Source: Bryobacteraceae bacterium
GTDB lineage: Bacteria; Acidobacteriota; Terriglobia; Bryobacterales; Bryobacteraceae
DNA length: 53,273 nt
Direction: 5' to 3'
Assembly (NCBI GenBank): GCA_025980665.1
Contig: JAICXC010000018.1
Location: 1 to 53,273 of the forward strand
Part shown: piece by piece, positions 18,128 to 25,813 of the stretch
Numbering within the stretch: position 1 is the stretch's first letter
How the letters are laid out: each line of letters starts with the position of its first letter
Program-made: the position numbers and the translations under genes
Notes under the pieces: generated by a model
Seen by the model: only the letters and a program-made list of their open reading frames with translations
What the model was told of the DNA's origin: nothing
Databases searched by the model: none

Positions 18128-18468
18128 ATGGAAGACACAATTGAGCTAATGCTAAAGATCGTTGCGCCGAGCCATCGTGAGGCAACTGCCTGATTTTATG
18201 CCTGACGATAAGGGCTTCATCTCATTGGAGGGACCAGTGGCCCTGATCGATGGCAACCTAACATTGAAAATTCCTCTCGAATACGGGGCTGGACTAGTGG
18301 CGTGTAGTCGTGAGCATCGGACAAGTGCGCGAACGAGACCTAGTAATCGTCATTCAGGACTGGCTGGCCGCCAAGCTCGCGATTACCGAAGGAAGTATAG
18401 TCCTCGTGGATAACCGAGATGGAAAGTTCAACCTAAAGAAAAAGCCGAACCCATCAACCAACATTTAG
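18128..18468 (+). pseudogene. Frameshifted small gene of unknown function
   Basis: Three protein-like segments lie in successive frames. From the ATG at 18128 there is MEDTIELMLKIVAPSHREA, ending at a stop. Then comes a frame with PDDKGFISLEGPVALIDGN and LTLKIPLEYGAG. Finally, from GTG 18310 to the stop at 18468, there is VRERDLVIVIQDWLAAKLAI then TEGSIVLVDNRDGKFNL. Together they look like one protein of about 110 residues broken by two frameshifts. Alternatively, the last part alone may be a 52-residue gene. I recognise no family. Confidence 0.4.
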
Positions 18469-18524
18469 CCCACTACCGGCCAATATAGGTCGCCCGCTGA
18501 CAGTTAAAATGGGAGTAGACCTCC

Positions 18525-19433
18525 ATGCACCGCTATCTGCTTCACAACGATGAGATTCGCGACACCGGAGCGCAAGACCTCTCGGCCGGACAAGTCGGAC
18601 TGCTCAACGGCTGGGGAGTGTTCTCGACCATCCGCGTCTATGACGGTGTGATGTTCGAGTGGGAGCGCCACTGGGACCGCATGCGCCTCGATGCGGGCCG
18701 CATGCGGGTTCCCTTCCCGCCCGATCGGGACTGGCTGGCACAGCGCTTGCAGCGTCTGATGGATGCCAACTTACCGCATTCCAACCCGCCGTGGAACGCT
18801 ACGCTGCGGGTCGCGGTGATCCGTAACCGCGGCGGCATGTTTGAAGGTCCCGGCCCGATGCGCGAGTTCGATGTGATCGCGTTTACCGCGGATGTGAACC
18901 GCTGGGGCAGCACGGTAAAGCTAGGCCTCGTTCCGAACGCGCGCTACGCCGCCAGCGAATTCGCCGGCACCAAGAACCTCTCATGGTCGGAGAATCTCAC
19001 CTGGTACGAACGCGCGCATGACCAGGGACTGGATGAGGTCGTGCTCCTCAACGAGCGCGGCGAGATTGCCGAATGTACTTCGGCTAACATTTTCGCCGTC
19101 GTCCTAAACGCACAAGGTAAGCAAGTGTGGACTCCGCCACTGGACTCAGGCTGCCTTCCGGGAGTGACCAGAGCGCTCCTGCTAGAGGAAATCCGTATTC
19201 CCGGGCTACAAATCGGAGAAAAAACGCTAGTGCCCGCGGATCTGGAAGCTGCAGACGAGGTTTTCATCACCTCCACCACCCGCGAGCTGCTGCCCGTGGT
19301 TTCGGTACAGGGATTGAACCTCCGGTCGCAAAGCATCCAAAACGGGAAAGTGCTCGAAGAGCTACGGAAAGCGTTCAAATCCTGCGTCGAAAACTATATT
19401 GCTTCACGGAAGCGCGCGGATATAATCGTTTAG
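18525..19433 (+). CDS. Class-IV PLP aminotransferase (branched-chain aminotransferase or aminodeoxychorismate lyase)
   Basis: A 302-residue PLP enzyme of fold type IV. The conserved active-site lysine is in GTKNLSWSENL (Lys150), the PLP-ring-binding Glu is in AECTSANIF (Glu183), and the phosphate loop is in LPGVTR. 'GWGVFSTIRVYDGVMFEWERH' is the N-terminal substrate region. The family includes IlvE, D-amino-acid aminotransferase and PabC, and these cannot be separated reliably by eye. No folate or branched-chain genes are adjacent. It lies 7 bases before a zinc-ribbon gene on the same strand and is probably cotranscribed with it. Confidence 0.85.
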   Translation: MHRYLLHNDEIRDTGAQDLSAGQVGLLNGWGVFSTIRVYDGVMFEWERHWDRMRLDAGRMRVPFPPDRDWLAQRLQRLMDANLPHSNPPWNATLRVAVIRNRGGMFEGPGPMREFDVIAFTADVNRWGSTVKLGLVPNARYAASEFAGTKNLSWSENLTWYERAHDQGLDEVVLLNERGEIAECTSANIFAVVLNAQGKQVWTPPLDSGCLPGVTRALLLEEIRIPGLQIGEKTLVPADLEAADEVFITSTTRELLPVVSVQGLNLRSQSIQNGKVLEELRKAFKSCVENYIASRKRADIIV

Positions 19434-19440
19434 CACGCGT

Positions 19441-19884
19441 ATGCAATTGGCTTGTCCGAGCTGCGGGAAACGAGACGTCCGCGTGTCTCGTCCCCAGGGA
19501 GTGGTCCAGCACTTGAAGAGCTTCTGCGGCGTTTCGGGATTACGCTGCCGGCGCTGTAGCAGTCGCTGGGAAACCAGTATGTGGGCCGGCGGCTCGTGGA
19601 AATACGCGCGTTGTCCCCGCTGCTACCGTCAGGACCTGACCAAATGGACATCCCATCGCTATCGTCCAGCGCTCTGGACGCGGTTCCTGCTGACGATCGG
19701 CGCCCGTGCCAGGCGCTGCCCGGCGTGCCGCTGCAATTTCGCCAGCTTCAAACCATTGAAAGAAGACTTTTCGTGGCGTCACCAGGTTCGAGAAACCATT
19801 CCGCAACCACCGACTCACGAAACAGCAATGATGGTAACCGAACAGACCCCGCCCGGGGAGGGATCTGGGGAACAGATGCCATAG
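19441..19884 (+). CDS. Zinc-ribbon protein of unknown function
   Basis: A 147-residue protein with four CxxC pairs: CPSCGKRDVR at residues 5-14, CRRCSSRWE at about 36, CPRCYRQDL at about 58 and CPACRCNF at about 93, i.e. two zinc ribbons of two pairs each. Between the second pair of ribbons is a hydrophobic stretch (ALWTRFLLTIGA), and the C-terminal 40 residues are polar and disordered. Comparable Acidobacteriota proteins are annotated only as hypothetical. It may bind nucleic acid or be a metal-stabilised membrane-associated protein; nothing more can be said. Confidence 0.65.
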   Translation: MQLACPSCGKRDVRVSRPQGVVQHLKSFCGVSGLRCRRCSSRWETSMWAGGSWKYARCPRCYRQDLTKWTSHRYRPALWTRFLLTIGARARRCPACRCNFASFKPLKEDFSWRHQVRETIPQPPTHETAMMVTEQTPPGEGSGEQMP

Positions 19885-20694
19885 CTGGCCGCACGCGATG
19901 CGTGCAGTAGGGCGGGCGGGATAAAAAATGGTTCCAAGTGACCTTCTGGCAACTCGCTCTCCGACCGGCATGCACGGTCAGAACGTGGCATCCGAATTGG
20001 CGAGACGTGAGCCCCTTGCTCCCCGCTGCTGGTTTTGGCCAACCGCGGATCAGTGCGCAGGTGCGCGTCTGCTCTCCATTCCGGTAGAAGCCCGCTTCTC
20101 GATGCGGCCTTTCGCTCTACAGCGCCGAGGACTGGCCTCACGACCGATCCCCGTAACTGCGTCAACGTTCCCGGCCTACATCTTCGAAACGATCCTCAGA
20201 TCTGATCCTGCCCGTTCGGCACCACATTCCCGTCCCCGCTCAGCCTTTTGTAACCTCGCGAGGCACGATCAACATGTGAAGCCCGTTGCCTGACCCGATC
20301 TCAGGACTCATCATTCGTCTCCGGATTTCGGCTCCCCTCCGGGATCTCTCGATCCCTCGGGATCAAAGCCCTCGTCCGGCTTCGAACCATAAAACTTACC
20401 CTTGCAGGTTGCCCGATCTTCCTTCACTCCCCGCAACGCGGCAACAATTTTAGTCATCACTCAGCGCTGCGGATCATCGGTCCGGATCCGCTACTTCCTG
20501 CCAGGCTCGCTGTCCTTCGAACCTCTTGGAACCACAGTCATCATGCGCCTGAATGTGGCTCGACGTCAATAAGAAAGCGTGAGTTTCCTCAATAAATAAC
20601 TATATTATAATGAGCCACTTACCACGCTCGCAGCGTGGATGGCATGTGAATAAAGCAAGCTTGCTGCATTCTGTTTTTGATGTTCCAGCGGAAA
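19885..20694. other. Long gene-poor region
   Basis: About 800 bases with no strong coding signal except the short minus-strand frame at 20311-20457. It contains an inverted repeat GACCG-gcatgca-CGGTC (19963-19979), a perfect hairpin CCACGCT-cgc-AGCGTGG (20622-20638), a 12-base palindrome AGCAAGCTTGCT (20654-20665) and an AT-rich block around 20591-20611 containing TATAAT. The last three could form the 3' boundary of the minus-strand GAF gene plus a promoter. Confidence 0.4.
20311..20457 (-). CDS. Possible 48-residue small protein
   Basis: The minus-strand frame starts MTKIVAALRGVKEDRATCKG and continues through a charged, Gly/Pro-rich tail ending GEPKSGDE. Its composition, with an amphipathic first helix and a soluble tail, is more protein-like than the other frames here. 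There is no good ribosome site (only a GAG a few bases upstream), and the ATG is preceded in another frame by a tiny ORF. It is downstream of, and on the same strand as, the GAF gene. Function is unknown and it may be spurious. Confidence 0.3.
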   Translation of the reverse strand: MTKIVAALRGVKEDRATCKGKFYGSKPDEGFDPEGSRDPGGEPKSGDE

Positions 20695-21282
20695 TCAGCC
20701 GCGACGAGCAGGACTCATGACCAGATCCAGAACCTGCGCCGTATCCAGCGCCTTCAGATCGCTTTGGGCCAGTGCCACCAGGCATCCGATCTGCTCGCCC
20801 ACGGTAGTGAGCAGTTCCATTTCGCCGCCGGAATGAAAATGTGGCTCGCGGTGCTGAACGTTGATGACACCGGCCACGCGATCGCGCACGATAACTGGCG
20901 CTGACAAAAACGCCTCGTAGGTATCTTCCGGCAGATTGGTGAAGAGCTTGAAACGGGGATCGCCGTAGGCTTCGCGCGAGATCGCCAGCAAGCGCCGCTC
21001 GCGCGCTACCCAACCCGTGAGACCTTCACCGAACTGTAGTCGCACCTTGCCAATGGTTTCGGGACGCGGATTATTGGAGGCACCTAGCACCAGTTCCTGC
21101 CCCTCCAGCAGATACAGCAAACAGGAATCGCACTCCATGAACTCGACGACCAGAGAAACCACTTCCTGCAAGGAAGCGCCGAGGCTCATTTCGCGTACCA
21201 TGAAGCGGCTGATTTTCTGCAGCATGCGGAGTTGGTGCTCCGTATGTTCAAGACGCGATTCCAGTTCTTTTACCCGTGACAC
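20695..21282 (-). CDS. GAF-domain sensor protein
   Basis: A 195-residue soluble protein: a short coiled coil (VKELESRLEHTEHQLRMLQK), then a GAF domain (about 35-180) with 'MECDSCLLYLLEGQELVLGAS', 'FGEGLTGWVARERRLLAI', 'FLSAPVIVRDRVAGVINVQH' and 'LLTTVGEQIGCLVALA'. It has no output domain, so it would work through a partner. GAF domains bind cyclic nucleotides, small molecules or redox cofactors. The longest frame starts at a TTG (21324); GTG at 21282 is better because AAGGG lies four bases upstream. It is divergent from the Cys/Tyr-rich peptide gene. Confidence 0.85.
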   Translation of the reverse strand: MSRVKELESRLEHTEHQLRMLQKISRFMVREMSLGASLQEVVSLVVEFMECDSCLLYLLEGQELVLGASNNPRPETIGKVRLQFGEGLTGWVARERRLLAISREAYGDPRFKLFTNLPEDTYEAFLSAPVIVRDRVAGVINVQHREPHFHSGGEMELLTTVGEQIGCLVALAQSDLKALDTAQVLDLVMSPARRG

Positions 21283-21326
21283 AGTGCCCTTATTATGCCA
21301 GATCCTCCGCAAGCTGAAGCTCAATG

Positions 21327-21352
21327 GTTTTCATCACGCGCGGCATGAAAAC
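21327..21352. promoter_or_regulatory. Inverted repeat between the GAF gene and the small-peptide operon
   Basis: GTTTTCAT and ATGAAAAC are perfect eight-base arms around a ten-base spacer, with TTTTT following on the plus strand. Since both neighbouring genes are transcribed away from it, an operator is more likely than a terminator, although the T run would also fit a weak terminator. Confidence 0.4.
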
Positions 21353-21445
21353 TTTTTGCCGTGATTCTTCTGCAACTTCGCGGTCCGAATCGGCGGTCGC
21401 TCGGAAAGAACGATGGGACAAACGTGGGCGAAGGAGGAGTTTCTG

Positions 21446-21595
21446 ATGGATCCTGGACGAGTTGTTTGGTTGCCTGGTGGCGGATTCGGCGATGATTACG
21501 ACGCCGCCTGCCAGCAGCAGTATGGGGCTGACTACTACGCTTGCGATGTACAGCCCGATTACGGTGGCGTTTGGGTGTATTGCTGCCCCTATTAA
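21446..21595 (+). CDS. 49-residue Cys/Tyr/Gly-rich small protein, possible modified peptide precursor
   Basis: The ATG at 21446 sits 6-7 bases after a strong GGAGGAG; the open frame extends upstream to 21413 without such support. The product has four Cys (22, 33, 46, 47), seven Tyr, five Asp and few charged basic residues, and ends VYCCPY. The first third (MDPGRVVWLPGGGFG) differs from the Cys/Tyr-rich rest, like leader and core. There is no signal peptide. It is followed 66 bases later by an exported CxxC redoxin and then a membrane protein. I recognise no family. It could be a substrate of the redoxin, a metal-binding peptide or a peptide natural product. Confidence 0.6.
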   Translation: MDPGRVVWLPGGGFGDDYDAACQQQYGADYYACDVQPDYGGVWVYCCPY

Positions 21596-21607
21596 ACCAG
21601 GGGTGGA

Positions 21608-21633
21608 TTGCGGCGGTCGGAGGGCCGCCGCAA
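21608..21633 (+). promoter_or_regulatory. Strong hairpin between the peptide and redoxin genes
   Basis: TTGCGGCGG and CCGCCGCAA form a perfect nine-pair stem with an eight-base loop (21617-21624). It starts 12 bases after the peptide stop and has no T run. It resembles intercistronic hairpins that protect the 3' end of a highly expressed first gene and lower expression of the second. Confidence 0.5.
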
Positions 21634-21661
21634 CATTCGTCCGAAAAAGAGGAGAGTCGCA

Positions 21662-22171
21662 ATGAAGCTCGGTCTATTTTTATTACTAGTTAGCCTCGCG
21701 CTCGAGGCACAAGGCCCGGTTCCCAGGCTGGCGCCCGATTTGAAAATTGTAGAAGCTTCGGGCAAGGCCACCATGCTGTCGGCATTCCGGGGGCGCGTAG
21801 TGCTGTTCGCATTCATCTCCACCCAGTGCGCCCATTGCCAACGGGCATCCACGGTTTTCGAGCAGCTCTCGCATGAGTTTCGGGACCACCTGCAAGTGGC
21901 CGAGGTAGCCTTTGACCAAGACGCCGATACGACGGTCTTTGCGAAGCGTTTCGGATTGAGTTTCCCGGTTGGCATCGGCACCAGCGAGGTGGCGCACGAC
22001 TTCCTGGGAATCGCACGCGGGGAGCGGCTCGGGACGCCTCAGGTGGTAGTTATCGATCGATCCGGCGTGATCCGTGCGCAAAGTGAGCGTCTGGGGAGTC
22101 CCATTCTTCAGACGTATGACTATCTGCGCGAGCTGCTGAAGGCACTGATCAAACTGCAGGTGACACGATGA
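21662..22171 (+). CDS. Exported TlpA/AhpC-type thioredoxin-fold protein
   Basis: A 169-residue protein with a signal peptide (LGLFLLLVSLALEAQG) and a thioredoxin-fold domain. The redox pair is QCAHC (Cys56, Cys59), preceded by VVLFAFIST, and the cis-proline loop is GTPQVVVID. This is the layout of TlpA/ResA-like periplasmic disulfide reductases. GAGGAG precedes the ATG; the frame is open from 21608, but that part is the intercistronic hairpin. It overlaps the next gene by four bases (ATGA). Given the Cys-rich peptide just upstream, a role in that peptide's disulfide state is a reasonable inference. Confidence 0.85.
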   Translation: MKLGLFLLLVSLALEAQGPVPRLAPDLKIVEASGKATMLSAFRGRVVLFAFISTQCAHCQRASTVFEQLSHEFRDHLQVAEVAFDQDADTTVFAKRFGLSFPVGIGTSEVAHDFLGIARGERLGTPQVVVIDRSGVIRAQSERLGSPILQTYDYLRELLKALIKLQVTR

Positions 22172-22578
22172 TCGACCACTCCTTGACGATCCCTCCCATG
22201 GTGGCGCTGGTGTTCCATCTCAAGCAGGGATTCTGGCTGTACGGATGGCCGATGATCATAGGTTTCGTGACGATTCTGGGATACCAGGCTCTGGGCCGCG
22301 TCGTGATGATGGGCGCCGCGAAATGGCCTGTGGTTTTCGCACTCGCCAGCGTGGTTTCCATGATTTCACTATTCGGCTGGGTGACTATGGTACGCTTCAT
22401 CGGAATGATTCCGTTGTACGGTTGTGGCGTGGGACTGGCCAGTGCGATGATGTCGCGAATCTATGCGGTCACGATGCCCATTCATCCCAAGTTAAAGATG
22501 CCGATCATTCGGGTGATATGGAGAGGCGACGCAGAGGGGATCCAGAAGTTACAGCAAGCGCTTCGGGCGAGGGTCTAA
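22168..22578 (+). CDS. Small polytopic membrane protein of unknown function
   Basis: A 136-residue protein with about three to four hydrophobic helices (GFWLYGWPMIIGFVTILGY; WPVVFALASVVSMISLFGW; GMIPLYGCGVGLASAMM) and a short basic cytoplasmic tail. The start overlaps the redoxin stop, so it is translationally coupled. I recognise no family. A partner that carries electrons to the redoxin, or exports the small peptide, is imaginable from context, but it lacks the Cys pairs of DsbD/CcdA-type transporters: only one Cys is present. Confidence 0.7.
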   Translation: MIDHSLTIPPMVALVFHLKQGFWLYGWPMIIGFVTILGYQALGRVVMMGAAKWPVVFALASVVSMISLFGWVTMVRFIGMIPLYGCGVGLASAMMSRIYAVTMPIHPKLKMPIIRVIWRGDAEGIQKLQQALRARV

Positions 22579-22715
22579 TCCCCAGTTGAATCCGTTGGTA
22601 GCCGTAAGAGCGTATTCAAGTTAGGGCATGTCGCCCATCTCCCTGGCCGTGGCAGTGTTGCAGTTTTCCTTGCGCTTTAAAAACGACGGGATCCGGCTCG
22701 CCGCCTCAAAGTCCG

Positions 22716-22871
22716 GGATGGCGTCGCGATGCGGGAACTCTATGATCGCTACGGACGGCTGGCGTACTCACTAACCGTGCGCATGGTGCGGAACTGTGGG
22801 CGGCCGAGGACCTGGTCCAAGAGACATTCCTTCGCGTGTGGAACCGTATGCAGGCGGCCGCATGTTCGTAG
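22716..22871 (+). pseudogene. ECF sigma factor remnant (region 2 only)
   Basis: Two frames together give a broken sigma region 2. The first reads DGVAMRELYDRYGRLAYSLT then VRMVRN. After a frameshift near 22788-22795 the second reads AEDLVQETFLRVWNRMQAA and stops at 22871. This is the classic ECF 'A...LYDR.G..ysla.ri..d...AEDlvQE.FlrvW'. Regions 3 and 4 are absent. It runs directly into an anti-sigma remnant, so a deletion has removed the middle of a former sigma/anti-sigma operon. Confidence 0.7.
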
Positions 22872-23281
22872 ATCTGACGCTGTGGATCAGTCTGAAGAAG
22901 CGGATCACAGATCGAGAACTGAAGAATGCTCGTGTTACGTTGCAACAAACAGTGGCGGAACGCGATCGGCTGGAGCAAGTCTTTCCGTTCTTGAACCAGC
23001 CCGAAACGCGGCGGATGAATTTTGGACAAGGCCAGCAAGCGCCGCAGAGCCGGCAATTTCTTCCTGAACCCGCGCCTGGGAGTCTTGCTCATCGCTTCCA
23101 ACCTGCCCGCTCTAGCGGCTGGCAGGACCTATGAAATGTGGATAATCCCGAAGCGGGGCGCGCCCATCCCGCGGGATTGTTCCAATCTGGACCTCAGGGC
23201 ACCGCACTGCACATTCTCTCCGAGCCCGCGTCGGGTTTGCTCGCACCAACGTCGAACGTACTTTTCTCCGCTGGTTTTTGA
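22862..23281 (+). pseudogene. RskA-type anti-sigma factor remnant, frameshifted
   Basis: Three frames in series give an RskA-like C-terminal half. First come ELKNARVTLQQTVAERDRLE and LNQPETRRMNFGQGQQAPQ. After a shift around 23040 come NPRLGVLLIASNLPALAAGR and TYEMWIIPKRGAPIP. After a second shift near 23168-23171 come AGLFQSGPQGTALHILSEPA and the end at 23281. The 'TYEMWIIP..GAPIPAGLFQ' block is typical of anti-sigma-K factor RskA domains. The N-terminal zinc domain and membrane helix are missing. It is not functional. Confidence 0.7.
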
Positions 23282-23299
23282 GTGTGGTCGAGATATCCC

Positions 23300-23328
23300 T
23301 TGGACATACTCCTAATACCTGCTAGTAT
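23300..23328 (+). promoter_or_regulatory. Possible promoter of the CHAT-sigma-anti-sigma operon
   Basis: TTGGAC (23300-23305) and TAGTAT (23323-23328) are separated by 17 bases, which would start transcription near 23335, about 28 bases before the favoured CHAT start. The -35 match is weak. Confidence 0.35.
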
Positions 23329-23362
23329 CTAACTGCCCGAGAAATACGGTACGAGGTTGTGG

Positions 23363-25813
23363 TTGGCCAGATTTCCCCTAGGCCTTAGCCTTGTCCTCAC
23401 CGTAGCTATGGCCGCCACGCGTCCGTCGTCGGCCATGCGGGCTGGGTCGCCCGACTCCAGCCAGTGGTGGGACACCAAAGATTTCGCAGAATTCACCAAG
23501 AATGCGCATGCACGCCGCGCTATGGAGGATTTTGCGGGCCTGGAGTCCGTCTATACGCAGGGCTACGAGCACGCCAAAACGCTGGGGAATCTTGCGGCGC
23601 AAATCAGTTACCTGAGCAACCTGGGAACTGCGCACATGCTCGCGCTACGATTTGCTCCGGCGCTCGAAGCTTATCTGCAAGCGCGCGCTTTGGCCGAGCG
23701 GTCAGGCGATTGGTCGGCATCCGGCGGAGTCGCTGTGAATCTCGCGCTGCTGTATCAGTGGATGGGCGATGCGGACTCCGCTCTGAGCGCGTTGGAGCGG
23801 GGCAAGACGGCCTTGGATCGTCTGCGAACTTCACCATTCTACAAAGCGCAGTTGCTCATGAGTCTCAGGAGCGCCCGCGCAGAATTGCAGGAAAATCCGA
23901 GCGAGCCACGCTATGAAGAAGCCATCGAAGCAGCTCGCGAAACGGGCGATCCGCAGGGCGAAGCCGCGGCGTGGGATTTGCTGGGCGAGGAACAGTCCGC
24001 GGCTGGAGACCTGGTAGCGGCCGAAGCCTCATTGGGTCGTGCGCTGCGTCTACGGGCCGCATATTCGCCCACTAGTCTGGGGTATTCCTATGCAGCCCTG
24101 GGCGCCTTGCGGCTGGCGCAGGCCGGTCACTGCGAACAGCCAGAACGCGGCCGACGAGCTCAAGAGGCGGCGGCTTTGACGCAGCGCGCGATCGATCTTG
24201 GTCCTCCCGGCCCACCCACCCATGTGCTTTTGCATCAGCGGGGCGAGATCCGCGAAATGCTGCACCAGCCCGAATTGGCACTGGAAGATTTTGGCACCGC
24301 AATTAAAGAGGCTCGCCCCTGGAACGGCACCGTGCCGGCAGCGATTTCCCTGGTGACGGGAGCCAATATTGTCATGCAACAAGAGATCTTCGACTCCTTC
24401 GTGAATGCCGCTGCGCGTCAGGCACTGCGCACGGGGAATAGGGCATGGGCCATAGAGGCCTTTGTGGCACTGGAGGCGAATCGCGCGGCCAGCCTGCGGG
24501 AAAGCCGGGAATTGGCGCCTGTATGGAAGAAGAGACTCCCCCTAACCTATTGGGAAACGCTTCGAAGCTTAAACCAGGAAGAAGCCCGTAATTTGGCTTC
24601 TGACGGAGCGATAAGCCCGACTTCGGAACGTCTCCAATTGGAACTTACCGAAATGGAATCAACCGCTGGGGTCGGAGTTCCCGTGACGTTGCCCGAGAAC
24701 TTTCGCACTCGGAGTTCACTTATTGATATTCAACAGGGCTTAGGTGAACGTGAACTGTTACTCAGTTTTTACCTGGGCAAGAAGGAATCGTATCTTTGGG
24801 CGGTCACTCGAAGGAGCATAGAGCTACACAGAGTCCCGGCCGAGTCTGAGGTTCACGAGGACGTGAAGCGGTTTCGAGAAGTGATCCTCAAAAACCAAGC
24901 GGCAGGAGATAAATTGGGCGCTGATCTTTATAGACGACTGTTTGGCTCACTCGATCCAGAGGACGCGGGTAAGACCTCCTGGCTGCTATCGCTGGATGGA
25001 GTGCTGTTCGAACTTCCCTTCGCGGCGCTGGTAAGCCGCTTCGAAAACGGGCAGCCGGTTTACGCTGCGCAAGACCATTCGACGCAGGAGATTCCAGGAG
25101 CTCTTTTCCTAACCCGGGACGCCGGCTCAGCTGGTGGATATCTGGGCGTCGGAGACCCGATCTATAACTCGGCGGATCCTCGCCGGGAGCCGGACACCTC
25201 GTGGGCATGGCATGATGACGCGATTCATGGCCAGCTGAACCGGCTGGTGAACAGCGGCCGGGAATTGGAGCGCAGTTCCGCAACCTGGCGAGCCGATACC
25301 GGACCCTCCCGGCGCGTACAAATCCTGGAAGGCAGAGCCGCGCAGCGCGATGTTTTTCTCGATGCCCTCAATGCGTCCCCTTTGACCATCCATTTATCGA
25401 CGCATGTCTTGACTTCCACGACCGACCCGGAGCAGGCGTTCCTGGCATTTTCGCTGGACGCCAGTGGAAGTCCAGGTCTCTTGTCGACTTCCGAGGTCGG
25501 GATGCAACACGTCCCTGGCGCGCTCATCGTGATGACCGGGTGTGCCACCGGAACGGGCGATATTCGCGAGGGCGCCGGATTGCTGGGACTGACGAGAGCA
25601 TGGATGACTGCAGGTGCAAGAGCTGTAGTCGCAACCAATTGGCCTGTGCCGGATGCGAATGGTGATCTGATTCCGGCTTTTTATCAACATCTGCGCACCA
25701 CTTCAGCGGCCGAAGCCTTACGCCGCAGTCAAGTGGAGCAAATTCATTCAGGAACCTGGCAGGCCGCACCCTCCTATTGGGCGGCGTTCCAGGTGACAGG
25801 AGGTGGACGATGA
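23363..25813 (+). CDS. Exported TPR-CHAT (caspase-like) protease
   Basis: An 816-residue protein. The first 25 residues look like a signal peptide (FPLGLSLVLTVAMAAT...SSA). Residues about 40-340 are tetratricopeptide-like helices (for example GDWSASGGVAVNLALLYQWM). The C-terminal CHAT domain (about 560-810) has the catalytic pair: His in TIHLSTHVL (about His681) and Cys in VMTGCATGTGD (about Cys727), then ARAVVATNWPVPD. CHAT proteases are relatives of caspases and separase. Start: TTG at 23363 puts GAGG six bases upstream; a TTG at 23357 is too close. The stop overlaps the sigma gene start by four bases. Confidence 0.88.
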   Translation: MARFPLGLSLVLTVAMAATRPSSAMRAGSPDSSQWWDTKDFAEFTKNAHARRAMEDFAGLESVYTQGYEHAKTLGNLAAQISYLSNLGTAHMLALRFAPALEAYLQARALAERSGDWSASGGVAVNLALLYQWMGDADSALSALERGKTALDRLRTSPFYKAQLLMSLRSARAELQENPSEPRYEEAIEAARETGDPQGEAAAWDLLGEEQSAAGDLVAAEASLGRALRLRAAYSPTSLGYSYAALGALRLAQAGHCEQPERGRRAQEAAALTQRAIDLGPPGPPTHVLLHQRGEIREMLHQPELALEDFGTAIKEARPWNGTVPAAISLVTGANIVMQQEIFDSFVNAAARQALRTGNRAWAIEAFVALEANRAASLRESRELAPVWKKRLPLTYWETLRSLNQEEARNLASDGAISPTSERLQLELTEMESTAGVGVPVTLPENFRTRSSLIDIQQGLGERELLLSFYLGKKESYLWAVTRRSIELHRVPAESEVHEDVKRFREVILKNQAAGDKLGADLYRRLFGSLDPEDAGKTSWLLSLDGVLFELPFAALVSRFENGQPVYAAQDHSTQEIPGALFLTRDAGSAGGYLGVGDPIYNSADPRREPDTSWAWHDDAIHGQLNRLVNSGRELERSSATWRADTGPSRRVQILEGRAAQRDVFLDALNASPLTIHLSTHVLTSTTDPEQAFLAFSLDASGSPGLLSTSEVGMQHVPGALIVMTGCATGTGDIREGAGLLGLTRAWMTAGARAVVATNWPVPDANGDLIPAFYQHLRTTSAAEALRRSQVEQIHSGTWQAAPSYWAAFQVTGGGR

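Noticed and set aside
19928..20293. 121-codon plus-strand frame in the gene-poor region
   Set aside because: Composition is Arg/Ser/Pro-rich like translated non-coding GC-rich DNA, and no ribosome site was found.
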